This document shows positions 1 to 11,835 of a stretch of DNA of 64,000 nt, piece after piece. The DNA is from Trichuris trichiura (taxonomy: Eukaryota > Nematoda > Enoplea > Trichinellida > Trichuridae). The notes under the pieces are model-generated. The model did not search any database, had not been told where the DNA came from, and was given only the letters and a program-made list of their open reading frames with translations. The position numbers and the translations under genes are program-made. The stretch covers positions 2,365,001 to 2,429,000 of the forward strand of contig JBAJFE010000011.1 of the NCBI GenBank assembly GCA_037903355.1. Reading direction: 5' to 3'. Position 1 is the first letter of the stretch. Each line of letters begins with the position of its first letter.

Positions 1-81
1 ATGTACTCTTACCTTTGCTCGTTCGTTGTACGTTTATTTGCTTAGTATATATGTACGATAGACCTGTAGACAAGGGCTTAC

Positions 82-335
82 ATGAAGTGGACAAACCACT
101 GCAAGGCTGCAAGCTTGTCTTCTTTGTTGTTGACATACGCAAACTGCTCTTCTTCGATAGAGACTTCATTGAGCGCAGATAAATGTGTTCCGCTCGTTCT
201 GGACAAGCATGGTGAACATGTACGTCACAAAAACATTTCCTTTCTTGAAGCAGACTTAACACTACGTCTTTGAGGCAGCTTTGCAGCCTTCTCAACTCTG
301 ATTTTCCGATAGCTTAACGCCTGAAACCTCGGCAT
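82..335 (-). CDS. Possible 5' part of an unrecognised gene running off the left edge
   Basis: I do not recognise this gene. On the minus strand an ATG at 335 opens a basic 35-codon exon (335-229). After a very short candidate intron (228-199, GT...CAG, 30 bp) comes an exon 198-82 that reads as ordinary soluble protein (...SIEEEQFAYVNNKEDKL...) and ends in a good donor, GTAAGC, at 81-76. The phases agree (2 then 1 nt). The gene would continue beyond position 1. The 30-bp intron is shorter than the others here, so the first exon may be wrong, while the second exon looks better supported by its composition and donor. The plus-strand ORF over the same bases has a much less protein-like composition. 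Confidence 0.3.
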
Positions 336-1989
336 GTCGTATGTGTATGATAGCTAGGCAGGAGTGACCTTAATGTGTTTTATTGATCTTCCTCCGTTCG
401 GAAGTCTTTCTTGTTTAGCGAGCTAAACGCTTTGCTTCATAATTTCCTTAATTAGAAATTCAAGTTGCGTACTTGTTCGCCTTGAGCTCAGCGGTAAAGC
501 TTTTGATTCTTAGCGATGCTATTTTTAGCAGATTGAAAGCACTAGAACAAGTCGATTGGTCTTTTACGGCTGCTTGGCAGTCCACTAAGTTCCGTAATGA
601 AGAAGGAAAGGAGAGAGCGTAAAAATTTGAATATTTTGGAATGGAAGCGAAACAAACTCTGAAGACCATTATCCTTGTCTTAACGATGCATAATAAAAGC
701 CGCTGTTTTACACTGGCGGATATATCTTCAACTTATACTGGCTTTTTTGTTTACCTGCATTAAGAAGCATTTTTGCTTAGCCTGTTTTGTTTTGACTGCT
801 ATATAGACGTCAACAGCTATTCCCGCGAGCTTTCTTTGCGCTGTAGCAATGTTGCACTTTTAAAGTCTTATTTGGTGTTGCTTGTCTGTTCTGCTCCTTT
901 TTCCAAGACGCGCTGGTCAACGCTGGCATTCAAAGTTGCCTTATTCAAGCTTCGTTATGATAAAAACATTTTTGCGTGTCCTTTAGTGGCGCGCGAATGC
1001 GCAGTGTCAACTTAAGTTTTTCCTATATGTGTTTGCAACATTGGTTGCCAGTGACGTCATATTTTTTTTTGCGCGTTTCCACAGCATGGTGTTTATCGTC
1101 TAAGCGATAAGAGCAGTTGAGAATTCCTTATCTTAATGTTCGGACTGACTGCGCTTCTTCATTACTGACAGAGCGATGTGTTATCGCCTTTCAAACTATG
1201 CTGCGTGTTTCGAAATGCTAACATTCTTATTTTTGTTGGCGAAAAGCAGTGGAAGTTTCAAGTGGGACTAAAATGATAATAAGGCTTAGACCGCAGAGGC
1301 AGCCAGTAACTGACGCTTTGTCGAACTCGCTGCTTTTCGCCTATTCCTTTAGCAACATCTTATAAGCTCTGCCGATGCGATAAGAATGGTGCTAAATGGC
1401 AATCAATTCTGGCAGATGATTAATGGAAGGGCAAAGTTGTGATTTGTTTGATCACATCATTCATGAGCGCTAGAGAGTAATCATATCTAGTCAATAGTAG
1501 ATAATCAGTCAGGTGACTGGTGCGTGAACCAAATTAATTTAAAAGATTAGCTCTTCTACTAGCGATATCCGATTTGCGTGCTTATTCAGAACAGCCAATC
1601 ACTTTTCACTACTTTAACTCGAAGCGAAAGTGCTGATGTTTTAGTTTATTACGTAGGACTCATCTTAAGCGTTTTGCATAACTTCTGCCCTTTGGCAGTC
1701 GGAGAAGCAGTTGTTTTGCATTCTTTGTAGAACTGTAATGTCTCGTCAATGTAATAATGCGACGCGCACCGCTTTCATCACCTTTGCGGATGCCATCTTG
1801 TATTTCCACCGCGGAAATGCAATTCGAAATTAATACCAACTATGCAACCAGTGTTCTAGCCTAAATCCATTACTTTCAAACTGAAAGCTTTCAAACTGAA
1901 ACCTGCGCTTGACTATTTTTAGTTTTGCATTTTATTCATCCAACGATATTGAACTGGGTTGTACATTAGGTGCGAAGGAGAGTCAGCCG
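336..1989. other. Intergenic, no gene seen
   Basis: I see no convincing exon, repeat or RNA gene here. The short ORFs have no domain, no good splice sites and AT-rich composition. The last few hundred bases probably hold the promoter and 5' UTR of the CAB-1/NPDC1 gene, and may hold an upstream exon with its signal peptide. Confidence 0.5.
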
Positions 1990-3279
1990 ATGCAGCAAAG
2001 TAAAGCCCGAACTCCTATAGGCAAAGATCCATTGTCTGTTGTGAAAGGAGAACCAGATGAATTGCGTAAGTGCGATTCGTAATGCAATAGCGTAGTTAGG
2101 TATTGTCTCGTCGAACGGAACAAAAATATATGACATTCAGGTTAGATTAACTAACAATTTTGGCGCTTTGTATTGAACAAGTAATTGCTTGCTCAGAAGA
2201 TGTCAACATTTCAGCCTCGCCGGCTAGAAGTTATCTACCATCGTACGCTAGTATGGACGATGAGTTAAGTACAGAAGGCGACGTGAATGAGTCTCCTTTC
2301 GAAATTGAAGAAACTTTGGACCCATACGCCATTGTCAATATAGACAGAGGGCCGCCGGTACAAAGCCCTTTCAAGCCAACGGTTAAAATGACCGTAGATG
2401 CCAACAGTTCACCCTCGCCTGAACCCGTAAGCTCTGCAGAGCCGAAACGTAAGGGAGAGCTTGAATATGACACGTTCGTTAATATACCGGCAATGAGAAT
2501 GAAAGAGATGAAAAGTCCAGTACCAGTACCGAAACCTCTATCTGTGCATGCAAGTTCAAAAAGACTGGCGGGCAGCGAAATGGGTGACACAGTATTCTAC
2601 GGTGAGTTGGAACACCTACCAGTTGAGCCGTATTTTTAATTTTCCAATCCTTTGCAGCCATTGCTGCGGTGTGTTCCGTCGCGGCCGTTTTAGGTCTTAT
2701 CTTTGCGGCTGTATCTTACACCCGGTAAGTCAGTACTTGGATATTATTTTCTTAAATGGGTCAATCTTTTGCGCAGCTTAAGGAGGCAGTATAAGGAGTC
2801 TCAATTCCATGAGTATCCGTCATTCGGGTTGCTAGGCTCAAAGAAGTCACGAAGCCCAGATAGCGTGGCTGCTATGGATTCAAAACTGGCTTCCGCGGCA
2901 CAGCTGTATCATTTCCAGCACACAAAGCAGCAAATTATTTCTATGGAACAGTCAGTATCGTAGTCACATGCTTTCCCGCTGGTATAGTTGCCATTTTTAG
3001 CCCGTCATGCGATGTTAAGGAACCAATATCGGATGACTCCGAAGTGGAGGAAGACGAAGGAGATTATTCGGTGTACGAATGCCCCGGTTTAGCCCCGGTT
3101 AGCGACAATATCTGATTGTTCTGTTTTTTGTTGCATCTTTGATTCCGTTGTAGACAGGGGACATGGAAATCGACAATCCAATGTTTGTTCCGAGCAACGG
3201 TGAAGGCATTGGAAAAGTCAAAGCGGAACCAAACGGTCAAGCCTCAAAGGGTTCTACTCAGAATCTTTCTAACCAGTGA
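1990..3279 (+). CDS. cab-1: CAB-1 / NPDC1 family single-pass membrane protein
   Basis: Six exons: 1990-2065, 2197-2601, 2658-2724, 2777-2950, 3001-3097, 3154-3279 (314 aa; phases 1, 1, 2, 2, 0). The family is the neural proliferation, differentiation and control protein 1 group; the C. elegans member CAB-1 binds AEX-3 and acts in synaptic and neurosecretory function. Recognition rests on the cytoplasmic tail: a membrane helix in exon 3 (AIAAVCSVAAVLGLIFAAVS), then YHFQHTKQQI, an acidic stretch, and the family signature YECPGLAPTGDMEIDNPMF, which is formed only when the last intron (3098-3153) is removed. The N-terminal half is Pro/Ser/Glu-rich and of low complexity. No signal peptide is visible at this ATG, so an upstream exon may be missing. 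The gene is transcribed toward the GPR107 gene on the same strand. Confidence 0.85.
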
Positions 3280-4163
3280 AAGGAAGAAACGAAGGCATAT
3301 ATATGTGTCCTCCCAGTACTAAATTTCTTCTTCTCCATGTTGTCAGTGCTCTTCTCCATTGTAAGGAATTACACCGCCATTTCCCTGAAATTTCTGTAAA
3401 ACTTTTGTGCGTTTGTTGCTAAATTCAGGTCCTCTTTCACATTCCAATGCATCAACATTCTTCTTCCTTTCCTTTTGTTATGGGAAACTTTTACAGTTAC
3501 GATCAAACGCTCTTTCGATGATCGATTGCCGCAGCACCCTTTCGAGAACATTTTGGCGGTCAAACGGTAATTGCACATGTTACGGTTGTCCGATTCGATA
3601 CTTCCACCCGAAATTTTACGCTGTTCAATTGAAGCATTGAAACCAACTTCCATTTTTCCGCTTTGTCACGAGTCTGTGTTGCATAAAAAATTCACCAAAT
3701 GCTTACTAGTCAGACTTGATTTATAAAAATTCAAACAGCCAACAACGCTAGCAACAGCAAGCTGTAACACTCGAGAACAAGCGTGCTTCTCAGCGCACAG
3801 CGAATGCATAGAGCATTTCAAACGTTTCGTAGCTGCAACAGTGGATATGATCGGGATTACGCAATGCTTTAGTGCTTACTTTGCCATAGCTGTTTTCACT
3901 ACTGCAAAAGCAAAGTTTTCTATTTGAAACATAATTTTATTGACCCTGCAAACCACTTAACTTATGGTATTAACGTTTAAACTTGAATATCATAATCGTA
4001 CTGTATTAACGCGTGAAATACTGCCCGAGCTGTTTGGCGATTTTTCAAGCATGCTTGAAGTGTATAGCTTTTCCAAATAGCAATCCTATTTTTGCCGCCG
4101 TGTCCCGAGCAGTAAAATTTAAGCGTGCGCCTAGGATGGCTTTGTACTGACCATTCGTTGCCC
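3280..4163. other. Intergenic between cab-1 and the GPR107-like gene
   Basis: No supported exon. ORFs on both strands at 3369-3653 overlap each other and show no domain. The stretch should contain the 3' UTR of cab-1 and the promoter of the downstream gene. Confidence 0.5.
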
Positions 4164-6373
4164 ATGATGACGAGTTGGCGTCAAGTTGCGCTTTTTGTTT
4201 TCGCGGTTGTGTTCTTTGCGAACTCGTGCGAAGCCCGAATTAGAACGCTAAAACTGGAGGTAAGGTAATTGCTTGTTTTGCTTACAAAGCTGGGTTCGTT
4301 GTTTTTCAAGAACGACGGGAGGCATTTTATTGAAATAACAAAGTTTGGCTTTGTGGTTGGTGGGACACTTGAAGTTCGCTTACAAAATTTCACATGCCCC
4401 GATATGCAGACACGCAGCGCGAAGGAACAAGTACGTGTTCATCGTTGTTTTTCTTTCGCTATTTAGTTTTTCGCAGGTGGGCCTAATTCTGAGTCAGGAT
4501 GAGACCGTTCTGGAGTACGAAGTAAATATGCACGTGCGAATGAACGATTGTCCGCTTTTGTTTGTGCTAATTTAGAAGTCTAATCCCGGCAGTTGCTTGT
4601 TCGTGGACTCGATTGAAGTGCTTAAATCCGTCCGTGCATTGCTGTTTCGTATGAACTTCGGAAACCAAGAATTGGAAATTCAGAAGTTCGATTTTCCAAA
4701 TGTATATATTGGTGACCTTTCTTCCAATGGGAGTGCACATGTACCCGTGATGAATGGAACGGATTCTGCGGTCTTTACTTATGTTGCGTTTTCCAAGAAG
4801 AATGATCATTTCAATGCGCAGGCAGGTAAATCCTTTCCTTGCGCTCACATTAGCCATGTTTTTTTAGTTCGAAGTCGCTTTTGCACAAGAAGGTTATTTC
4901 ATGCTTAGTTATCACGATTGCAGAAATAGGATCGATTTCGACAAGGAAGAATTTTTCTTAGGGAAGCGCCAGCCGGGAACTTCATTCCAGGTGCGGCTTG
5001 TTTTGAAAGCTGATGACAAAGGTGCTCAGCATCGCGAGTTCAGGTTTCTATAATTGAGAAAAATCCTACCAGCTATCTGTCTCATGGCGAAATGCCTGTG
5101 CCATCAATATATATGGTATTTTCGGCTATTTTCTTCGCCCTCTTCTGCTTTTGGTCTTTCATTTTGCTCTCCAAAAAGTACGACTGCTCTGTCGGGCAAA
5201 GTTCGAAAGGAAAAACAGTACACTTTTTTCCGTTCAGAGAGAACGTTTACAAAATTCATATTCTAATGGGCGTGCTCGTTTTTTTGAAAAGTATCTCCGT
5301 CTTGCTTCACGGGGTGAGTCCCAAAGCGTCGTTTTTCACTTGCTTTAAGCTATAAGCTTTTTCTTCAGCTGAACATGTATTTCATTGGAATTCAGGGACA
5401 ACAGCTTGAAGCATGGGCGGTACTGTATTACATATTGCATCTGTGAGAGCTCAAGCTTGTTGCTTCGCCATTTGCAGCTATAGCTTTTTTTAGCATAAAG
5501 GGATCTTTGCTGTTTGGCACAATCGTACTTATTGGCACCGGTTGGACATTGTTTAAAAATTTTCTAGTCGAACGCGACAGGAAATTGCTCATGGTAGTCA
5601 TACCCATACAGGTAATAGTAAAAAAACATTAACGTGGAATCTGACCTCTTTTTTTTGTTTAAAGGTCGTGGATAATATTGCTTTGATTGTACTTGACGAA
5701 ACGGAGATTGGCCAGCAGCGTTACGAGTGGTCAAGCAAGTTATTCATTCTTTTCGATTTGATATGCTGCGCCGCAGTTATTATCCCAATTCTTTGGTACA
5801 TTTCGGCGGGCACTTTGTTTCGCCTGCTAACGAACATTCCTTCAGGTCAATCAAACATCTGGAACAAGCTTCGCAGACGGACGGAAAGGCCGTATTCAAT
5901 TTGCAAAAATTGAGACTATTCCAACAGTTTTACATAGTCGTCATTTGCTACATATATCTAACTCGTATTGTGAAATATTTGGTGCAGGCAAGTGTGGAAC
6001 GCGCTGTTCAAATTCCTTTTGCTTACGCGCATTTTGTTGTCAGTTCACCATCCCGTTTAAGTACATGTGGATTACAACGGTTATTGAAGAGTTGGGGACT
6101 ACATTGCTCTTCCTGTGGACTGGCGCAAAGTTCAAACCAGCGCCCAACAATCCCTACTTGCGCTTATCCCAATCGGACGACGAAGACGAATCAGCCTATG
6201 CGTACAATTTTCGACGGAATTCGTCACGACCAATTTGCATAAATTCTTTGAACTTCAGATTGACCCAATCTGGCCTACTGGAAGATGTCATTTTCCTTTC
6301 ATCGAAGCATAAAAGCAAGCAGGACACCAACGAAGAAGATAAGATTACCTTACAGGAGTCTCTTATGCAGTAA
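4164..6373 (+). CDS. GPR107/GPR108-like seven-transmembrane protein (Lung_7-TM_R family)
   Basis: Eleven exons: 4164-4259, 4311-4430, 4477-4521, 4576-4821, 4868-4990, 5044-5313, 5369-5442, 5494-5611, 5665-5795, 5846-5987, 6044-6373; 564 aa. Family members sit mainly in the Golgi/trans-Golgi and take part in retrograde transport and toxin or cargo uptake. The product has an N-terminal signal peptide, a luminal beta-rich domain ([14 protein letters not shown] near the start), the linker EKNPTSYLS before helix 1, and seven hydrophobic segments. Conserved blocks include [48 protein letters not shown] and [14 protein letters not shown]. Two introns appear to start with GC: 4822-4867 (CAG|GCAGGT) and 5988-6043 (CAG|GCAAGT). 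Both are required to keep the frame and the family alignment. The length fits the family (about 550-600 aa). Confidence 0.9.
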
Positions 6374-6613
6374 GGCTGCTTTGACGCCCCGCCGTTCTTT
6401 CCTTCCTTACGCTAGTTTGCCAAAATCCCTTCTTCCGATCGAGCGCAGTAGTTGAAACTTGTGGATACGAAAACGGTCGATTCGCAACGTGTTAACGTAT
6501 AATAATTTAATATACGCTGTGCTGTCACCACTTCCGAGTAGACCCTTCGAAACGACGCGTCTAATAAATACCGATAAATTATTTGGAAAAACGTCGACAA
6601 AGTGTGCCCATTT

Positions 6614-8001
6614 CTAATGATGATACGTTGTCTGTAGCGAGTGTATCGTCAAGGGAGTTGATGGAAAGGCGGAATGCCACCAGTCATATGCAAATGTTGC
6701 TGTTACATCGCTAATAACAATGGACGTAGGACAGTAGGAGCCCATTGGTGTTCCGTCGGACTTGGAACCGACAACAGCTGTTCCAGTGAATGACAAGCAC
6801 ATACAAGTGCTAGACAGTCCGGAACCTAACAATGTGGACACGTTGACCAAACGACCTCCAAGAACAGTGTTCGGAATGAATGCGTAACTTGAAGAGACAA
6901 TCTGCAAGAAAAACTTCAATTGCATCACGACGGCAAGTGACCACTTTATCACCTTTAGTATCAGCTGACCCTCATCCGCATTGGCGTTCACGTCGTCCAA
7001 GAATTTTAGACGATTAAATGTGGACTTTGTCTGCTTCCGATTGGCGAAACGACCGTTTTCCTTTCCTCTGCCATTCATTAACAAACGAAAATAATACGTC
7101 CATTGAACTTGTCTGGGCGACACCTCGACCGAACGATTTTGCCAAGCCGATATACATACGGAACGTTTCAACTTTGTTATCACTTCACTGCTAAGGAATA
7201 GAGCTGTAATGTTCAATCAATTAGACTAAAATCAATCATGATGCTATGGACCCTACAGCTGCGCTGTTGCATTCTGTTCACGAACGGCTCGTAAGCAAAA
7301 AACAGCGACCGAATCACAGCAGTACGTAGACCGAACAATCGTTGCATCGCTTGAGGTAAATACCTATCCGGTAGAGCAGAGGAACCGGCACAGTATCGAT
7401 TGTATATTTCCTTCCAAAAATGGGCCGACCGAACAACCGCCGCAGTATCGCGACAAAGTAACGCGAAAGTACAAACATCTTCCGGCCTTATGAATTGGGC
7501 AATTAGATGCCATAAATCGGGCGGATACGACCGGTGCAATTCGGCGGATTGAACCACTGAAAAAATAATGACGCTCCAAACTGAACAAGTCGCATTTAGA
7601 AAGTAAAGCGCTACCATCGCATGCCAGCTTCTGCGAATGGAGATTGTCCCGTTGCAAAGCTTCTTCATCGTAGCAATCGTCGACAGACTCTCGAGTCAAA
7701 TCAGAAAAATGGCGATCATCCAGTTCGTACCAGTTCAACGTTTCGCGTACAGAACGAGCTGCAGTGTTTTGAAGAAAATACTTGTTGATACTTTGTAGTA
7801 CGTATCGTATCCCGAAAGTCTAACCTTTCACCTTCTTATTAAGCCTTTTCTGCGTTTTCTTACTGCCGTTGAATGGCAAATGAGCGTTGGAGAAATCTAC
7901 TAGTTTTAAATCTTAAACAGAAAAAGTCCGCGTTTCGAAGAGAAGCAGCAAAGGAAATAATCGTAGAAGAAATTCTCACCAGGACAGGACTCTGAATGCA
8001 T
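6614..8001 (-). CDS. TMEM183-like protein with F-box-like region
   Basis: Five exons on the minus strand: 8001-7980, 7899-7825, 7758-7615, 7556-7257, 7203-6614; every intron is phase 1. The product is 376 aa, matching vertebrate TMEM183A/B in length. The recognisable parts are a basic N-terminal segment (KKTQKRLNKK), an F-box-like stretch (PPDLWHLIAQFIRPEDVC) followed by FWKEIYNRY and LRTAVIRSLFFAYEPF, a hydrophobic segment late in the protein, and the terminal DWWH motif of the family. Function is poorly known; it is an ER/endomembrane-type protein by family annotation. The first exon has only seven codons; its ATG and phase fit, but it is the least certain part. It lies 431 bp downstream of lin-7 on the same strand. 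Confidence 0.85.
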
Positions 8002-8364
8002 TGTACAAGCTTGAATGTGTGAGTTTTAAATAACAAAAGAAGCATATCGACGATGTGGAGCTGCAGTTCGCTCTGCGAGGCGAGTACATAGCCGTTTTGC
8101 TTATGTTCGCCCAATACTGGTCTGAACCATGGCTTGCGCCCAATCGGCTTATGAACCGATTTACGTCGCGGGCCACTGGAACTCATCGCTCTGCCTCACG
8201 TCGCAAACGGACGGTGCTACTAAACTACAGTACGTGTTAATAGTTCTCAGGTTTCGTTCCTACAAGCAGGCGTTGCGTGGCGTTATACAACTTGATCGTA
8301 AGCTAAATTAGTAATCGGTGCCATCAAAAGCTGAATACAGCTGAAACCGCGTTTTATTTTTTTC

Positions 8365-8370
8365 TTTATT
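8365..8370 (-). terminator. AATAAA poly(A) signal of lin-7
   Basis: On the minus strand AATAAA occurs 62 nt past the lin-7 stop codon, with a second copy at 8353-8358. Either could direct cleavage upstream of the TMEM183 gene. Confidence 0.5.
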
Positions 8371-8431
8371 TAAAATATGAAATAGATGTATTTCCCAATG
8401 ACGATGAGATGACGAGAATGTACGGACGAAA

Positions 8432-9190
8432 TTAGGAGGCAAACTTGGGCGAAACAGCTTGAGACCGGCGCGCACTAGCCGCCACGCGCTGATGATCAAA
8501 TCGCCGTTCCACTTCTTCAAGTATCCTTGGCGTATAACGTACAAGCAGCTTGACGGATCCGGAGGCACCTTTAAGCAGGTCGACTGCCTTTTCGTGCGAC
8601 TCGCCTTCTACATTGATGCCGTTAACGTTTATCAGTTGGTCGCCACGCCGCAAAGCACCATTTCGATCCGCTACACCGCCTGGTATAATTCTGCTGATGA
8701 ATATTGGGCTGTTTTGCTCTTTTCCACCCATTACGTTAAAACCGAGTCCTTCGTCTGTTTTTGGCAGCTCGACTACACGTGGATGAGCGTAGCCTTCGGC
8801 TGCAGCGAAGGCAGCCACCGTCGCCTGCAAAGTCGACAAATTCGGTAAGAAAAGTTGCAAGATAAGTCCTTACTTTTGCCGTGGCCATTGCTCGTGCTTC
8901 GGGACTGCCCTGTATGTCCACAGTTTCGTAAACATGTTCGTACACTTCCCGAACGCAGTTAAAAAATTCACTCTTTAAAATTTTCTGTAAAGCAGCCAAT
9001 TCTGGTGACGATATGTCGCCGTCTATGGCAGAAGAAATGTCATTCTGTTGGTTGCTTAACACGGGCTTACTTTTTTGTAGTATATCTATTAATTCAATCG
9101 CTCTTGATACGTCTGCAAACAATGTTTTGCTAGTTTAAAAGTAGCCGTATTTCAAACATTACCTTGCTCCAAGCTGAGCGACTGTGCCAT
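8432..9190 (-). CDS. lin-7: LIN-7 (Veli/MALS) scaffold: L27 + PDZ domains
   Basis: Three exons: 9190-9163, 9112-8874, 8824-8432 (219 aa, phases 1 and 0). LIN-7 joins LIN-2/CASK and LIN-10 in a membrane scaffold that localises receptors in epithelia and at synapses. The N-terminal half is an L27 helix bundle ([14 protein letters not shown] ... [20 protein letters not shown]) and the C-terminal half a PDZ domain ([18 protein letters not shown], with the GLGF carboxylate-binding loop, then [16 protein letters not shown] and [11 protein letters not shown]). The order, spacing and length match animal LIN-7 proteins. A polypyrimidine-poor CAG lies at 9215-9217, 24 nt before the ATG, and might serve as a splice or trans-splice acceptor for this mRNA. 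Confidence 0.95.
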
Positions 9191-9229
9191 TATTCTTCTT
9201 TGCTTAATACGAGCCTGTACGACAGTATG

Positions 9230-9385
9230 TTAAAGAAAGTAGGTTACACCATTTTCTGATTTGTAAAATATACTCCAATTTTCTACATTTAGCGGTAATT
9301 GCATCCAGCGGCTTTGTTTTTGCGTCTCCAACGCGACTAGTAGATAACGGTTTTGGTATTGGTCAATTTTTTCCAGTATTGAGAA
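9230..9385 (-). CDS. Possible terminal exon of an unrecognised gene just upstream of lin-7
   Basis: After a TTAG acceptor at 9389-9386 the minus strand reads 51 codons of protein-like sequence (EKIDQYQNRYLLVALETQKQ, then RWMQLPLNVENWS) to a TAA at 9232-9230. I do not recognise the family, and no upstream exon could be assigned because 9400-9700 is AT-rich. If real, its stop codon is only 39 nt from the lin-7 ATG. It could equally be untranslated lin-7 leader. Confidence 0.25.
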   Translation of the reverse strand, partial: FSILEKIDQYQNRYLLVALETQKQSRWMQLPLNVENWSIFYKSENGVTYFL

Positions 9386-10343
9386 CTAACAGCAGTTAGT
9401 TGTTTCCCGGTCTCCTCTTTGACGTGACAACATTATAGAAGTCACAAAGTTAGTCAGTTTACGAATTATAATGAATTTAGCCAATAATTTATAAAGTAAT
9501 TAACACGTAGGATTAAACCAAAATTCAGACAGGTTCTTATCTGTAATGATCTAATGCTAAGGGAAACGTAGATGAACTTATTACCGTGAAACGATTCTTT
9601 CGAGCAGTATATTCTGTATATGCGTATTGCGGTGAACTGCTGTAGCGTAACGAGCCAACACACTTTTGATTACAGTTTTTATTGTACGAAAAAAACCAGC
9701 TAACCAGATCGATACGATGCACCCTTTACTAAACACTACCTTCTTCTATCTGCCTAAGTGGGCTGTCACTCTCCGCTGCATTCCTTTACTGTACCTTTCC
9801 ACCTGCATTCCGTAAAACATGCACATCTTTTACCATTACAGTATTTGTGTTGATCTAATATGGGAGGTCTTATTTTTGAGACTTTTCGCTCATATCGTTG
9901 TCACAGCGCTGAAAAGTGTTTCAGATTCCGCAGCATTCCATGTAAAAGATATCCTGTTTCATAAGTTTTACATGCGCTGCGGACATGAGCGCATTTGGGT
10001 ATAAAAGAGATATGTAAAAAGCTGACTGAAGAAAGATGCATTAACTTTATTATTAATAATTTAACTCTGTCTTACAGTAAGCTAAAAACTGTTGCGCAAT
10101 TTTTTATTCCACAAAAAATATTTTTAAAAAATGCTAATACAAAACTCGATGAATTCCAAGTCTTTTTTCGTTACTTTTCTTCTGCTAAATTAGTTAACTT
10201 TTTTTAAATCAAGGCTTCCCTTCTCCCAAGCTGTTTCCAACTTTCAAAGCTTCTAATAAGAACATATTTCATTGGAAGAAGTATTGTTTAGTTCATGTCG
10301 TCTCTGTATTATTATATTCTCTGTCGTCTGCTGCAGTTTCGGG
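9386..10343. other. Intergenic, AT-rich
   Basis: No supported exon on either strand. Short ORFs such as 9466-9663 (-) and 9995-10207 (+) are AT-rich and lack splice or domain support. Confidence 0.5.
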
Positions 10344-11133
10344 TTACTCAGCTGACTTATTCTCCGTAGACTCTGTACTATCTTCTCCTTCCTGAGCTAT
10401 TTGATTTGCAAGTTCTTCCGTCATCCCACTCTCCGTTAACTCTTCAGTACCCTCTTCTTCCTCGTCTATTAGATATCCAGCGTCTCCTGTTTCCGTAGAC
10501 ATGCTTGTCTCTGTCGACTCACTTAGGTCAAAGTCTAAATCTTCCAAGTCAATATTTATGTCGTCCAGTAATTGTTCCCCAGGCAAAAGCGGTTCTGAAA
10601 TTTCCTCTTCGACCATGCTTGGTTGGCCAGGCGCCTGTCTAATTAGACCCGGTGCCCAACCGGCAGCAGCTTTTGCTTTTTCCCTTCTCTTTCGTTTCCT
10701 TCTCAGCTTTCCCAACTTGACCTTGCTTTCTGAAATCACAAGTAGATTGAATCATGCAGCTGGCGGCAAAACCACCGCGACATTTACGTATTCCGTTTAG
10801 GTTTGTCATGAAGCGTTTCGATTTAAAAAACATTCCATGCTTTTGACTTGGTATTACAAGCGTCATGCTTACTTTTTATGGTTCCTGCGTACCAGTTGAC
10901 AAAGCAGAGACATCCTAGGCCAAACGCCGCGCTGCAGGCCATGATAATTGCGAGTAAAACGTCGCTGGTAAATACTAGAAAATACGCTTGTAAACATCAC
11001 GCAGCGTTTGCAATCCTGAGTAAAGGAGGACAATTATTCAACTTCTTTATGCGAAACTATTTGAAAACACTATTCCTGCCATACACGAAAGGGCCATCGT
11101 TGTACTGTAAGTTTTATGGACATCCCGTTCCAT
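10344..11133 (-). CDS. Unrecognised small single-pass membrane protein with acidic tail
   Basis: Three exons: 11133-11085, 10974-10873, 10729-10344, joined by phase-1 introns; 178 aa. Exon 2 encodes one membrane helix (SDVLLAIIMACSAAFGLGCL). It is followed by a strongly basic juxtamembrane run (KLRRKRKRREKAK), then a Pro-rich turn and a long Asp/Glu/Thr/Ser-rich tail to the stop. The basic cluster after the helix predicts a cytosolic C-terminal tail with the short N-terminus outside or luminal. No family is recognised. The last two exons are well supported by splice signals; the 16-codon first exon (ATG at 11133, donor GTATGG) is chosen because it is the nearest ATG exon in the correct phase and is less certain. 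Confidence 0.55.
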
Positions 11134-11835
11134 CCTTAGCCAAGTCCAAGCCTAACGTATGTATTGTATTTTAATTTAGAATTAGGCAAGGTCAAAACGA
11201 AACAGCTGGCATGTTAATCACTAAGAGCAGAACAGGATGATGGCATGCTTGCCGGAAAGGAACCTGCATTTCTCAAATAAGTCGAATGCATAACCGAGAC
11301 GACCTGTACAAAATAGAATTACTTGGCGTTCCGTTTCATTGAAATTTTAGTATTCACAGAAGCAGATACGGTGTGTCGGTTTAGAAATTAAAAAGAACTC
11401 GTTGAACTTAAAAAGTATCTCTGACTTTAGCTGTCTTCAGGTTCCAATTTACATTAATTTATTCTTAACTGCGCAGAAGTTCAATTGAGGCCTTATCACT
11501 ACGTTTTTTCTTATATCTTGGTTTACTCGCTCAAATACTTACTATCGGTTTCATCTTTCGGCGGTTTTCTTTTGTTGTATCTGTCCAGCGCTACTGTTTG
11601 GTTAAAGTCGACATTTCGTAAACCGCTAAGGTCTGGTGGCAATGGATGTAAATTTCCAATGCGTCCCTTTTAGCACTTACATATGCGCAATTCCGTGTGT
11701 TTATATTCTTCCATATCTAATCGTGGGAAGGTGGATTGAAATTTCACCAACACATTGCACCGGTAGTTACTGGATACGTGCTCATCGCCGTTTAGTTCGT
11801 CAGTTTTTAACTGCAAAAAAAGCGTTAAAATAGCT
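11134..11835. other. Intergenic
   Basis: No supported exon. The stretch contains one copy of the dispersed 21-bp repeat described below and probably the promoter of the gene ending at 10344. Confidence 0.5.
11218..11275. repeat. Dispersed repeat, copy 1
   Basis: A 21-base core at 11255-11275 recurs exactly at 33446-33466. Weaker similarity extends about 35 bp upstream of it (shared CAGGATG and related blocks). Nothing coding is evident. It could be a relic of a transposable element or a small RNA gene. Confidence 0.45.

Noticed and set aside
8055..8311. Plus-strand ORFs of about 60 codons between TMEM183 and lin-7
   Set aside because: They lie over the likely 5' flank of the TMEM183 gene, overlap in several frames and show no family resemblance.
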